Source of the DNA: an uncultured Muribaculaceae bacterium
Lineage (GTDB): Bacteria > Bacteroidota > Bacteroidia > Bacteroidales > Muribaculaceae
DNA: 61,564 nucleotides
Direction of reading: 5' to 3'
Assembly (NCBI GenBank): GCA_910578665.1
Contig: CAJTQU010000012.1
Span: forward strand, 1 to 61,564
Positions 8,985-17,581 of this stretch are shown here, in pieces. The position numbers and the translations under genes are program-made. The number at the start of each line of letters is the position of its first letter. Positions within the stretch are counted from its first letter, which is position 1. Under the pieces are notes generated by a model that made no database searches, was not told where the DNA came from, and saw only the letters and a list, made by a program, of their open reading frames with translations.

Positions 8985-11900
8985 ATGGCTTTTAGAAGAG
9001 ACAATAAAATAAAGAGCAATTTCTCGAAAATCACAATCGGTCTGGCCTCGCCTGACGAGATTAAAGAGAAGAGCTCCGGCGAGGTGCTCAAGCCCGAAAC
9101 CATAAATTATCGCACATACAAGCCTGAACGCGACGGCCTTTTCTGCGAGAAGATATTCGGCCCGGTAAAGGACTATGAGTGCCACTGCGGCAAATATAAG
9201 CGCATTCGTTACAAAGGTATCGTATGCGACCGCTGCGGTGTGGAGGTTACCGAGAAAAAAGTTCGCCGCGAACGCATGGGCCACATCGAGCTTGTGGTAC
9301 CCGTGGCACACATATGGTACTTCCGCTCACTTCCCAACAAGATTGGTTACCTGCTCGGCCTGCCCTCAAAGAAACTCGACGCGGTAATTTATTACGAACG
9401 CTATGTAGTAATCAATCCCGGTCCCGTAGAAGACCTGCAGCGTCTCGACCTTCTGGCAGAGGAAGACTATCTTAAGATAATCGACGAACTGCCCGAAAAC
9501 AACCAGCTCTTACCGGATGACGATCCTAACAAATTTGTGGCCAAGATGGGTGCCGAAGCCATCTTCGACCTACTTAAGGATATCGACCTTGACGCGCTCT
9601 CTTACGAGCTGCGCCACCGCGCCAACACTGACGGCAGCCAGCAGCGCAAGACCGAGGCTCTGAAACGCCTGCAGGTAGTGGAGAGCTTCCGCGCAAGCCG
9701 GGGCCGCAACAAACCGGAATGGATGATACTTAAGACCGTGCCGGTAATTCCGCCAGAGCTCCGCCCACTCGTGCCCCTGGACGGAGGCCGCTTCGCCACA
9801 TCCGACCTGAACGACCTCTACCGCCGCGTGATAATACGTAACAACCGTCTTAAACGTCTGATAGAGATACAGGCTCCTGAAGTGATCCTGCGCAACGAGA
9901 AGCGTCTGCTACAGGAGGCTGTAGACTCGCTGCTCGACAACTCGCGCAAGTCAAGCGCTGTAAAAAGCGATGTGAACCGCCCCCTCAAATCCCTTTCAGA
10001 CTCTCTTAAGGGAAAACAGGGCCGCTTCCGCCAGAACCTGCTGGGTAAACGTGTGGACTACTCGGCACGTTCGGTAATCGTCGTAGGCCCGGAACTCAAA
10101 ATGCACGAATGCGGCATACCCAAACTAATGGCTGCCGAACTGTACAAGCCGTTTATCATCCGCAAACTGATAGAACGCGGTATTGTGAAGACGGTAAAGA
10201 GTGCCAAAAAGATCGTAGACCGTAAAGAGCCCGTGGTATGGGATATCCTCGAATACGTAATGAAAGGACACCCCGTACTGCTAAACCGTGCTCCGACCCT
10301 GCACCGCCTCGGCATCCAGGCTTTCCAGCCCAAGATGATCGAGGGCAAGGCCATACAGCTGCACCCTCTGGCTTGTACGGCATTCAACGCCGACTTCGAC
10401 GGTGACCAGATGGCTGTGCATCTCCCACTGGGCAACGAGGCAGTGCTTGAAGCACAGATGCTCATGCTCGGCGCGCACAACATCCTCAACCCTGCCAACG
10501 GCGCGCCTATCACCGTGCCTTCGCAGGACATGGTGCTCGGCCTCTACTACATCACCAAACTGCGCAAGGGAGACAAAGGCGAAGGAACCATATTCTACGG
10601 ACCTGAAGAAGCGGAAATTGCCTACAACGAGGGAAAAGTCACCCTGCATGCCCCTGTGACCATAATGGTGGACGATATCGACGAACAGGGCAACGCGGTC
10701 AAGGTTCTTAAGAAAGACACCTCCGTGGGCCGCATTCTGTTTAACCAGTATGTACCCAAGCAGATAGGCTACGTCAACGAGATCATATCGAAGAAGAGCC
10801 TGCGCACCATCATAGGCAAGGTAATCAAGACCTGCGGTGTGACACGCTCGGCCCAGTTCCTGGACGACATAAAAAATCTCGGTTACCGCATGGCATTCCG
10901 CGGCGGCCTGAGCTTCAACCTCGGTGACGTGATCATACCGAAAGAGAAAGAACAATATGTGGCCGAAGGTAACGCGCAGGTCGAAGAGGTGATGCAGAAC
11001 TACCAGATGGGCTTCATCACCGGTAACGAGCGCTATAACCAGGTAATCGATATCTGGACGCATGTCAACTCCAAGCTGGCATCCACCCTCATGGACCAGA
11101 TGAAGGCCGACCAGCAGGGCTTCAACTCTGTATACATGATGCTTGACTCCGGCGCCCGTGGTTCTAAAGACCAGATACGCCAGCTGTCCGGTATGCGTGG
11201 TCTTATGGCCAAACCGCAAAAAGCAGGTGCCGAAGGCGGACAGATCATCGAGAACCCCATTCTCGCAAACTTTAAAGAAGGTCTGTCGGTGCTAGAGTAC
11301 TTCATCTCTACCCACGGTGCGCGTAAGGGTCTTGCCGACACCGCGCTTAAGACGGCCGACGCCGGATACCTCACACGACGCCTGGTAGACGTGGCACACG
11401 ACGTGATCATCACAGAAGAGGACTGCGGCACATTGCGCGGCCTCGTGTGCACAGAGATCAAGAACAACGAGGAGGTTGTGGCAACGCTCTCAGAGCGAAT
11501 ACTCGGACGTGTGTCAGTACACGATGTGGTGGATCCCCTCACCGGCGAGATATTCGTACATGCCGGCGAAGAAATTACCGAGACTGCAGCCGACAAGATA
11601 GAGAAATCACCTATCGAACAGGTTGAGATACGTTCCGTGCTCACCTGCGAGAGCAAAAAGGGTGTCTGCGCCAAATGCTACGGACGCAATCTGTCAAACC
11701 ACCGCATGGTACAGAAAGGCGAGGCTGTCGGCGTAATAGCCGCACAGAGTATCGGCGAGCCTGGAACACAGCTCACCCTGCGTACCTTCCACGTGGGTGG
11801 TGTGGCTGGTAACGTGGCCGCGGTCAAAGATGTAACCTCACGCTATGACGGCCGCCTAGAAATAGACGAACTTCGTACTGTCAAGGACGAAGACGGCAAC

Positions 11901-13271
11901 AATATCGTAGTAGGCCGTATGGCTGAAATGCGTATCGTGGAACCGACCACCGGCATGGTTCTCACCACTGCGAACATCCCCTACGGCTCTAAGCTCTACT
12001 TCCAGCCGGAGGATATGGTAAAGAAAGGCGACATGATTTGCGAATGGGACCCCTTCAACGCCGTAATCGTGAGCGAGGAAGCCGGCCGCGTCCGTTTTGA
12101 GAATGTGATCGAGGGTATAACTTACCGTGTCGAAGCCGACGAAGCAACCGGTCTGCGCGAGAAGATCATGATAGAGAGCAAGGACCGTACAAAGGCTCCC
12201 GAGGCTCATCTGATAGATGCCGGCGGAAATATCATCCGCACCTACACCCTGCCTATGGGCGCCCACCTGCTCATCGACGACGGCGACAGCCTGAAGCCCG
12301 GCCAGGTGTTTGTAAAAATACCGCGCGCTGCCAACTCCGCAGGCGACATCACGGGCGGTCTGCCCCGTGTCACCGAGCTGTTTGAGGCACGCAATCCCTC
12401 TAACCCGGCCATCGTAAGCGAAATAGACGGCGAAGTACGTTTTGGCAAGATCAAACGCGGTAACCGCGAAATATCAGTTACTTCCAAGCTGGGTGAAGAG
12501 AAGAAATATCTCGTACCCCTCACCAAGCAGATACTGGTACAGGAGAATGACTATGTACGTGCCGGCACCCCCCTCTCGGACGGAGCCATAACACCTGCCG
12601 ACATACTCAATATCAAGGGTCCCACCGCCGTTCAGGAATATATCGTGAACGAGGTGCAGGACGTGTACCGCATGCAGGGTGTGAAAATCAACGACAAGCA
12701 CTTCGAGGTAATCGTACGCCAGATGATGCGCAAGGTAAATATCCTTGATCCGGGCGATACTCGTTTCCTCGAGCAGCAGATAGTGGACAAACTCGACTTT
12801 GCCGAAGAAAACGACCGCATCTGGGGCAAGAAAGTGATTGTCGATGCCGGTGACAGCAGCACGCTGTTCCCCGGACAGATTATCACCGCACGCAAACTGC
12901 GTGACGAAAACTCGGCCTTGAAACGTAAAGACCTGCGTGAAATTGTGGTACGCGATGCCGTACCTGCCACCTCAGAGCAGATTCTGCAAGGTATCACACG
13001 TGCCGCGCTCCAGACCAAGAGCTTCATCTCTGCAGCATCATTCCAGGAAACGACCAAGGTGCTTAACGAAGCTGCCATCAACGGCAAGACCGACACCCTG
13101 GAGGGCATGAAAGAGAATGTTATATGCGGTCATCTCATCCCTGCCGGTACCGGCTTGCGCGAATACAACCGCCTGGTGGTGGCCAACAAGGAAGAGTATG
13201 AAGCACTCAAAACTGCTGAAGAAGCAACCGAAGATAAACCCGAAACAGTCCCGGCAGAAGAAGCCAAATAA
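8985..13271 (+). CDS. rpoC: RNA polymerase subunit beta'
   Basis: RpoC is the beta' subunit, holding the catalytic magnesium. The 1428-residue protein has the N-terminal zinc-site cysteines (CHCGKYKRIRYKGIVCDRCG, about 66-85) and the catalytic loop NADFDGD at 468-474. The second zinc site lies around CESKKGVCAKCYG, and the trigger-loop/bridge-helix region includes IGEPGTQLTLRTFH. The C-terminal tail is acidic and Glu/Pro/Ala-rich. It ends 22 nt before a strong terminator, closing the long block begun by tRNA-Tyr. Confidence 0.98.
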   Translation: MAFRRDNKIKSNFSKITIGLASPDEIKEKSSGEVLKPETINYRTYKPERDGLFCEKIFGPVKDYECHCGKYKRIRYKGIVCDRCGVEVTEKKVRRERMGHIELVVPVAHIWYFRSLPNKIGYLLGLPSKKLDAVIYYERYVVINPGPVEDLQRLDLLAEEDYLKIIDELPENNQLLPDDDPNKFVAKMGAEAIFDLLKDIDLDALSYELRHRANTDGSQQRKTEALKRLQVVESFRASRGRNKPEWMILKTVPVIPPELRPLVPLDGGRFATSDLNDLYRRVIIRNNRLKRLIEIQAPEVILRNEKRLLQEAVDSLLDNSRKSSAVKSDVNRPLKSLSDSLKGKQGRFRQNLLGKRVDYSARSVIVVGPELKMHECGIPKLMAAELYKPFIIRKLIERGIVKTVKSAKKIVDRKEPVVWDILEYVMKGHPVLLNRAPTLHRLGIQAFQPKMIEGKAIQLHPLACTAFNADFDGDQMAVHLPLGNEAVLEAQMLMLGAHNILNPANGAPITVPSQDMVLGLYYITKLRKGDKGEGTIFYGPEEAEIAYNEGKVTLHAPVTIMVDDIDEQGNAVKVLKKDTSVGRILFNQYVPKQIGYVNEIISKKSLRTIIGKVIKTCGVTRSAQFLDDIKNLGYRMAFRGGLSFNLGDVIIPKEKEQYVAEGNAQVEEVMQNYQMGFITGNERYNQVIDIWTHVNSKLASTLMDQMKADQQGFNSVYMMLDSGARGSKDQIRQLSGMRGLMAKPQKAGAEGGQIIENPILANFKEGLSVLEYFISTHGARKGLADTALKTADAGYLTRRLVDVAHDVIITEEDCGTLRGLVCTEIKNNEEVVATLSERILGRVSVHDVVDPLTGEIFVHAGEEITETAADKIEKSPIEQVEIRSVLTCESKKGVCAKCYGRNLSNHRMVQKGEAVGVIAAQSIGEPGTQLTLRTFHVGGVAGNVAAVKDVTSRYDGRLEIDELRTVKDEDGNNIVVGRMAEMRIVEPTTGMVLTTANIPYGSKLYFQPEDMVKKGDMICEWDPFNAVIVSEEAGRVRFENVIEGITYRVEADEATGLREKIMIESKDRTKAPEAHLIDAGGNIIRTYTLPMGAHLLIDDGDSLKPGQVFVKIPRAANSAGDITGGLPRVTELFEARNPSNPAIVSEIDGEVRFGKIKRGNREISVTSKLGEEKKYLVPLTKQILVQENDYVRAGTPLSDGAITPADILNIKGPTAVQEYIVNEVQDVYRMQGVKINDKHFEVIVRQMMRKVNILDPGDTRFLEQQIVDKLDFAEENDRIWGKKVIVDAGDSSTLFPGQIITARKLRDENSALKRKDLREIVVRDAVPATSEQILQGITRAALQTKSFISAASFQETTKVLNEAAINGKTDTLEGMKENVICGHLIPAGTGLREYNRLVVANKEEYEALKTAEEATEDKPETVPAEEAK

Positions 13272-13293
13272 ATGCCGCGACTGAACAACAAAT

Positions 13294-13333
13294 AAAAGAG
13301 GGGCGCCATAAACGATTATGGCGCCCCTCTTTT
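13294..13333 (+). terminator. Intrinsic terminator after rpoC
   Basis: A perfect 14-bp stem (13298-13311 with 13316-13329) with the tetraloop ACGA is flanked by AAAA on the left and TTTT on the right, so it can act on both strands. It closes the rpoBC transcript. Confidence 0.93.
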
Positions 13334-13434
13334 ATCCTACATTAACATACATTATGCACAAACACACAGAACGGCCAATAAAATAATTATAATATGTTTT
13401 TTACCACAAAGTGATATTATAAAACTTTTTTGAC

Positions 13435-13442
13435 TATCTTTG
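13435..13442 (+). promoter_or_regulatory. Bacteroidetes -7 box (TATCTTTG)
   Basis: TATCTTTG matches TAnnTTTG exactly, inside an AT-rich stretch 39 nt before the ATG of the TonB-receptor remnant. No TTTG was found at the right distance for a -33 box. The promoter of the lost gene seems to have survived. Confidence 0.45.
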
Positions 13443-13480
13443 CATCCATAAACCTATACTAACCCTAAATCTTCTACGCC

Positions 13481-13792
13481 ATGGACAAGAAATATCTATA
13501 CTGCCTTATCACACTTTTCGCACCATGTGCACACACATATGCTGACGAAACTACCGATTCTGTTGCAACACACAATTTAAAAGAAATTGTTGTCGAAGGC
13601 GAACGAGCATGGATAGAGGGCAATAAAGCCATATTTATTCCCTCCAAAAGTGAGAAGAATCTGGCCCACGATCCTTTCACGCTAATCCAACGCATGAATC
13701 TGCCGACAGTTATAATTGACCCCGAAGGCGGAATTAAAAGCCTAAGCGGTAAAAATAAGGCTTTAAATTACAGAAACCGGCCGCGATACTAA
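13481..13792 (+). pseudogene. Remnant of a TonB-receptor-like outer-membrane protein (N-terminus only)
   Basis: An open frame of 103 codons begins with a signal peptide (about 1-21, ending HTYA). It continues with LKEIVVEGERAWIEGNKAIF and then IQRMNLPTVIIDPEGGIKSLSG. That layout is the start of a plug-like region in Bacteroidetes TonB-receptor-like proteins, which normally run to 700 or more residues. After SLSGK the resemblance stops; the last dozen codons read into a terminator hairpin, and the stop TAA lies in its loop. The rest of the gene (plug and barrel) is absent. I read it as a deletion remnant. It could still be expressed as a small periplasmic protein, because its -7 box is intact. 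Confidence 0.6.
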
Positions 13793-13812
13793 AGTGTCGC
13801 GGCCGGTTTTCT
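13774..13812. terminator. Bidirectional terminator between the receptor remnant and tsf
   Basis: A 13-bp inverted repeat (13774-13786 with 13797-13809) with a 10-nt loop is followed by T's on the plus strand and, read on the minus strand, by A/T-rich sequence. It ends the rplM-rpsI-rpsB-tsf operon 18 nt after the tsf stop and also ends the plus-strand remnant, whose stop codon is in the loop. Confidence 0.85.
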
Positions 13813-13830
13813 ATTCTTAACAAACAGGAA

Positions 13831-14823
13831 TTAATCCTGGTTGAGATTCACACGCTTGAATGTCAGTACAGTCAGACCTTTCTTCTCTCCTTCAAGGAAC
13901 TGTCCTACGGTGATCTTCGGATCACGGTGGAATTCCTGCTCAACGAGCACATTCTCCTTGAAGAACTTGTTGATACGGCCGTTGGCTATATTCTGAATCA
14001 TCTGCTCGGGCAGAGAAGCCGCTTTCTGTTCGGCTGCCTCCTTAGCGATGGCACGGCCCTTTTCAGCCTCCTCTGCAGTGATCCAGCCCTTAGTAATATT
14101 AGACTCGATATGGTCCTCGCTGTCAAAGTGGTTGGGATTGAGGCCGGCTTTGCGTATAGCGCTCTCCACAGCTTTCTTCACCTGCTCCTCTTTAGTCTTC
14201 TCAACAGCTACCTTGTATTCTTCGTCTATAACCTCCTTAGCAACCTGGTCGCGTGTAGCTGCCACGGGATTCATAGCTGCCACCTGCAGGGCTACTTCGC
14301 GGCCTACTGCCTCGTCGATACCGGCTTCGCTCATACCGATGATAGTAGAGAGCTTGTGGTTGAAGTGGTCATATGCAGCCACAGAGGGAGCCTCTACATA
14401 CTCATAGGCGCCAAGCTCCATCTTCTCGCCTGTCTTACCCACCTCGTCAGTGATAAGATCCTGGATCGTACGGCCGTCGATCGTGATGTTCTTAACCTCG
14501 TCGAGAGACTTGGCAGAAGCAAGCAGGGCTGCCTCGAGTATCTTCTTAGTCAGAGCGCGGAAAGATTCATTGTTAGCCACAAAGTCAGTCTCGCACTTCA
14601 GAGCCACGATAGCGGCAAAACCCTCTTTGGCACCAGAGAGCACGCAACCCTCGGCAGCCTCGCGGTCCTCGCGCTTGGCGGCTACAGCCTGACCCTTCTT
14701 ACGTATGATTTCGATAGCTGCCTGGATATCGCCCTCGGTTTCAGCCAGAGCGTTTTTGCAGTCCATCATGCCTGCGCCGGTCATTTTGCGCAGCTTCTTG
14801 ATATCTTCTATTGATACTGCCAT
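13831..14823 (-). CDS. tsf: Elongation factor Ts
   Basis: EF-Ts is the nucleotide exchange factor for EF-Tu. The 330-residue protein starts with the family signature IKKLRKMTGAGMMDCKNAL (about 8-26), followed by the UBA-like domain and TDFVANNESF (about 79-88). It is longer than E. coli EF-Ts (about 283), as is usual in Bacteroidetes. Last gene of the ribosomal operon, 23 nt after rpsB. Its substrate partner EF-Tu is encoded in the same window. Confidence 0.98.
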   Translation of the reverse strand: MAVSIEDIKKLRKMTGAGMMDCKNALAETEGDIQAAIEIIRKKGQAVAAKREDREAAEGCVLSGAKEGFAAIVALKCETDFVANNESFRALTKKILEAALLASAKSLDEVKNITIDGRTIQDLITDEVGKTGEKMELGAYEYVEAPSVAAYDHFNHKLSTIIGMSEAGIDEAVGREVALQVAAMNPVAATRDQVAKEVIDEEYKVAVEKTKEEQVKKAVESAIRKAGLNPNHFDSEDHIESNITKGWITAEEAEKGRAIAKEAAEQKAASLPEQMIQNIANGRINKFFKENVLVEQEFHRDPKITVGQFLEGEKKGLTVLTFKRVNLNQD

Positions 14824-14846
14824 AATATTTAAGTGTAAATGGTAAT

Positions 14847-15692
14847 TTACTCAGCTGCCTCGGCTGTTGCTTCAACCTCGGCTACCTCGCTCACAGCCTC
14901 CTCGGCTTTCTTTTCAGCCTCGGCATTGTTGCGACGCACGCGACGACGCTTGCCGGGAGCCGGAGCATCCTCGTCCTTGTCCTCGGGAGCATCTGTCTTC
15001 TCCACCTTGCGCTCCTCGAGACCCTCGGCCATAGCGGCGCATACAGTGTCGAGTATCAGCTCGATGCTCTTAGAAGCATCATCGTTGGCGGGAATTACAT
15101 AATCCACGTCGGCAGGATTAGAGTTTGTATCGACAATAGCGAATACGGGTATGCCCAGACGGTTGGCCTCTGCCACCGCGATGTGCTCCTTCATAACGTC
15201 AACTACAAACAGGGCGCTCGGCAGACGTACCAGGCTGGCAATAGAGCCGAGAGTCTTCTCAAGCTTGGCACGTTGGCGTGTGATCTGGAGTTTCTCGCGC
15301 TTTGAAAGATTATCGAAAGTGCCGTCCTTGGTCATCTTATCGATAGTGTCCATCTTCTTCACAGCCTTGCGGATTGTGGGGAAGTTGGTGAGCATGCCGC
15401 CGGGCCAGCGCTCTATCACATAAGGCATGTCGATAGCGCCTGCCTTCTCGGCTATGGCTTCCTTGGCCTGTTTCTTGGTAGCCACGAAAAGCACCTTCTT
15501 GCCGCTCTTGGCGATCTGCTTGAGGGCGGCTGCGGCCTCGTCTACCTTTGCGGCAGTCTTATAGAGGTCGATGATGTGTATACCGTTACGCTCCATGAAG
15601 ATATAGGGAGCCATAGCGGGGTTCCATTTGCGTTTGAGGTGGCCGAAGTGGCATCCGGCGTCGAGAAGCTGTTCGAATGAAAGTGTTGCCAT
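14847..15692 (-). CDS. rpsB: 30S ribosomal protein S2
   Basis: S2 binds late in 30S assembly near S1. The core (about 1-230) contains the family signatures LLDAGCHFGH (about 9-18) and the IPVFAIVDTNSNP block (about 179-191). The remaining 50 or so residues are a low-complexity tail: basic (KRRRVRRN) followed by Glu/Ala repeats. Such tails are common on Bacteroidetes S2. The 271-nt spacer upstream is structured and probably a leader. Confidence 0.98.
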   Translation of the reverse strand: MATLSFEQLLDAGCHFGHLKRKWNPAMAPYIFMERNGIHIIDLYKTAAKVDEAAAALKQIAKSGKKVLFVATKKQAKEAIAEKAGAIDMPYVIERWPGGMLTNFPTIRKAVKKMDTIDKMTKDGTFDNLSKREKLQITRQRAKLEKTLGSIASLVRLPSALFVVDVMKEHIAVAEANRLGIPVFAIVDTNSNPADVDYVIPANDDASKSIELILDTVCAAMAEGLEERKVEKTDAPEDKDEDAPAPGKRRRVRRNNAEAEKKAEEAVSEVAEVEATAEAAE

Positions 15693-15963
15693 TTGAATAA
15701 AAATTGTTTACGTTCTTTTGATAAAACAACCCGTGGGTAGGGAACGTGTCCATCCCCCGGATTTAGATACTAAACTCGCGAAGAGAGAGGGCTGCCGTAA
15801 AAACACATGCCTGCCGTGACAGCCTGCGGCAAAGCACAGAGAAGCAGAGGGGCACATGTACCGCGTCACGGTAACACGCCACTCTGCCTGTATATAGCCG
15901 CGTCATGCCGCCAGTCGGTTCGTCATGCCCTGTGATATACTTTTGTATACAGCATGGACACGA
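15693..15963 (-). promoter_or_regulatory. Structured spacer before rpsB, candidate S2 leader RNA
   Basis: 271 nt with no gene, between rpsI and rpsB on the minus strand. Read as RNA it folds into clear hairpins. One spans 15844-15887: outer stem GCAGAG/CTCTGC, then GGC/GCC, then an inner TACCG/CGGTA stem. A second, about 15803-15822, is closed by TGCCG/CGGCA. A third just after rpsI pairs GTATAC with GTATAT across an AAAA loop. The other genes of this operon are only 8-23 nt apart, so the long spacer is selective. It may hold an internal promoter and/or an autoregulatory site for S2. Confidence 0.5.
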
Positions 15964-16350
15964 TCAACGCTTGCTGAACTGGAAGCGTTTGCGAGCTTTG
16001 GGCTGACCGGGTTTCTTGCGCTCCACGGTACGGGGGTCGCGAGTCATGAAGCCCTCTGCGCGCAGAGCAGACTTGTCTTCGGGGTTAATCTTAACCAGCG
16101 CACGGGCGATAGCCAGACGCAGAGCTTCGGCCTGACCTTTATAACCGCCGCCGCGGAGATTTACCTTAATATCATAGTTGCCGTCCACCTGGAGGGTATT
16201 CAGGGGCTGCTTGACGATGTACTGAAGGATGGAAGAGGGGAAGTAAACGTCGAGAGCGCGCTTGTTGATTGTGATTACGCCGGTACCTGGAGTCACATAG
16301 ACACGGGCCACGGCGGCCTTACGGCGGCCAATTGCATTAATTTGTTCCAT
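15964..16350 (-). CDS. rpsI: 30S ribosomal protein S9
   Basis: S9 contacts the anticodon loop of P-site tRNA through its basic C-terminus. The 128-residue protein carries the family core GRRKAAVARVYV (about 8-19) and GGGYKGQAEALRLAIARAL (about 67-85). It ends with the invariant KRFQFSKR tail, so the P-site-reaching residues are intact. It lies 8 nt after rplM, the conserved rplM-rpsI pair. Confidence 0.98.
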   Translation of the reverse strand: MEQINAIGRRKAAVARVYVTPGTGVITINKRALDVYFPSSILQYIVKQPLNTLQVDGNYDIKVNLRGGGYKGQAEALRLAIARALVKINPEDKSALRAEGFMTRDPRTVERKKPGQPKARKRFQFSKR

Positions 16351-16358
16351 CTCTTACC

Positions 16359-16835
16359 TTATTTGACTGTGTTGATGTCGATTACTTTCGGATTGTTAGC
16401 CTCATGAGGATGCTCGCTGCCGTTATAGACATAGAGATTGTCGAGCAGACGGGCGCCGATACGGTTCTTGGGAAGCATACCCTTTACGACCTTGGTGTAG
16501 AGAGGATGATGGCCGTTGGCACGCATCTTGAAGCTCTTATTCATCAGAACCTCGGGAGTAAATTCGCGCTGGCCGCCGGGGTAGCCTGTGTAGCGCAGAT
16601 AGACGCGGTTTGTAAACTTGTTGCCAGTCATTCTGACCTTGTCGGCATTGATGATGATTACATTGTCGCCGCAGTCCATATTCGGAGTGTAATTGGGCTT
16701 GTTTTTGCCACGCAGGATTTTAGCCACCTTTGCGCAAAGACGGCCCAGAACCTGGTCTGTAGCATCCACCACAACCCACTCTTTCTTGATAGTGGCAGGT
16801 GTGGCTGAGAGAGTCTTATAACTTAAAGAATCCAC
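16359..16835 (-). CDS. rplM: 50S ribosomal protein L13
   Basis: L13 is an early 50S assembly protein. The 158-residue protein has the signature WVVVDATDQVLGRLCAKVAK (about 20-39) and the C-terminal VKGMLPKNRIGARLLDNLYVY (about 118-138). The start ATG 16835 follows a spacer of about 100 nt from a well-formed promoter. First gene of rplM-rpsI-rpsB-tsf. Confidence 0.98.
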   Translation of the reverse strand: MDSLSYKTLSATPATIKKEWVVVDATDQVLGRLCAKVAKILRGKNKPNYTPNMDCGDNVIIINADKVRMTGNKFTNRVYLRYTGYPGGQREFTPEVLMNKSFKMRANGHHPLYTKVVKGMLPKNRIGARLLDNLYVYNGSEHPHEANNPKVIDINTVK

Positions 16836-16943
16836 TTAAAATATTAATAATTAAAATGTTATACATCCTTGCGACAGCGGCTGGCATAATCGGCCAAAAT
16901 CATGCCAACATGACGCTCTTGTTGATTTGGATATAATCGGCGT

Positions 16944-16974
16944 GCAAAAGTACAAAAAATCTTTTACCCGGCAA
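16944..16974 (-). promoter_or_regulatory. Promoter of the rplM-rpsI-rpsB-tsf operon
   Basis: On the minus strand TTTG (16974-16971), a 19-nt spacer, then TACTTTTG (16951-16944) fits the Bacteroidetes housekeeping consensus TTTG-N19-TAnnTTTG at both boxes. The predicted start near 16937 gives a leader of about 100 nt before rplM. Confidence 0.8.
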
Positions 16975-17054
16975 AACTTTTTAAAATTTTCATATGACGC
17001 CTCCCCCATGCCGCCAACATATGGCAAAACGCGTACGCTCCGCCGCCCTCTCAT

Positions 17055-17388
17055 CAGAGAATATTCCCAATGAAAATTCTATTTATATAAACTAAGGTAT
17101 AACAGACAAATCATAAATCCAATACGCGCACGATACTGAAAAAGCAAATAGACAAACCAGAAAAACAAAACTGCGAACTAATATCATACCGACCCCTCAC
17201 ATCCGCATAAATAGGTTAATACGATAATTCACCAATAATATCATAAGGCAAATATACTATATTTATTTTATTCAAGGTATGTTTTATGTTTATTAATACA
17301 GTTTTAATGTATTAATTATAATAATTCATTCTATTTGAATGTTTTAACTATTTTTAACAATCGGGGGGGTAATCAGTTAAATTTTATT
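17055..17388. other. AT-rich spacer between the ribosomal operon and the coiled-coil gene
   Basis: No credible coding region or RNA gene. The stretch is strongly AT-rich. It contains a 9-bp inverted repeat (17292-17300 with 17308-17316) and a G7 run (17363-17369), both upstream of the -7 box of the next gene. Confidence 0.5.
17292..17316. repeat. AT-rich inverted repeat, possible operator
   Basis: Arms ATTAATACA (17292-17300) and TGTATTAAT (17308-17316) are perfectly complementary across a 7-nt spacer. The site lies about 75 nt upstream of the -7 box for the 1706-aa gene. A transcription-factor site is possible; in such AT-rich DNA chance is also possible. Confidence 0.35.
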
Positions 17389-17396
17389 TAACTTTG
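17389..17396 (+). promoter_or_regulatory. -7 box (TAACTTTG) for the 1706-aa gene
   Basis: TAACTTTG matches TAnnTTTG. No TTTG lies 19-20 nt upstream (a G-run occupies that area), so the promoter may need an activator. It predicts a long 5' leader of about 180 nt before ATG 17582. Confidence 0.5.
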
Positions 17397-17581
17397 CACC
17401 GAATTTCACCCCAAAAGGCAGTGAATACGATCCAAAATAATTTTACACAAGGTCACTATATCCTAAAATATGCATGCAAAACCACTGTTACAACGAAATA
17501 AAATTAATTTGTGTCGGTAGCTCTTAGCACGCATACTTAACCCATCCCCAGCAAAAAAACAAATCTTTAATATTAACAATT

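Noticed and set aside
16851..17054. 67-codon open frame on the minus strand upstream of rplM
   Set aside because: It runs through the rplM promoter and has no gene-like composition or relatives that I recognise.
17363..17369. G7 run as a stand-alone structural element (G-quadruplex)
   Set aside because: A single G-run cannot form an intramolecular quadruplex; kept only as part of the promoter observation.
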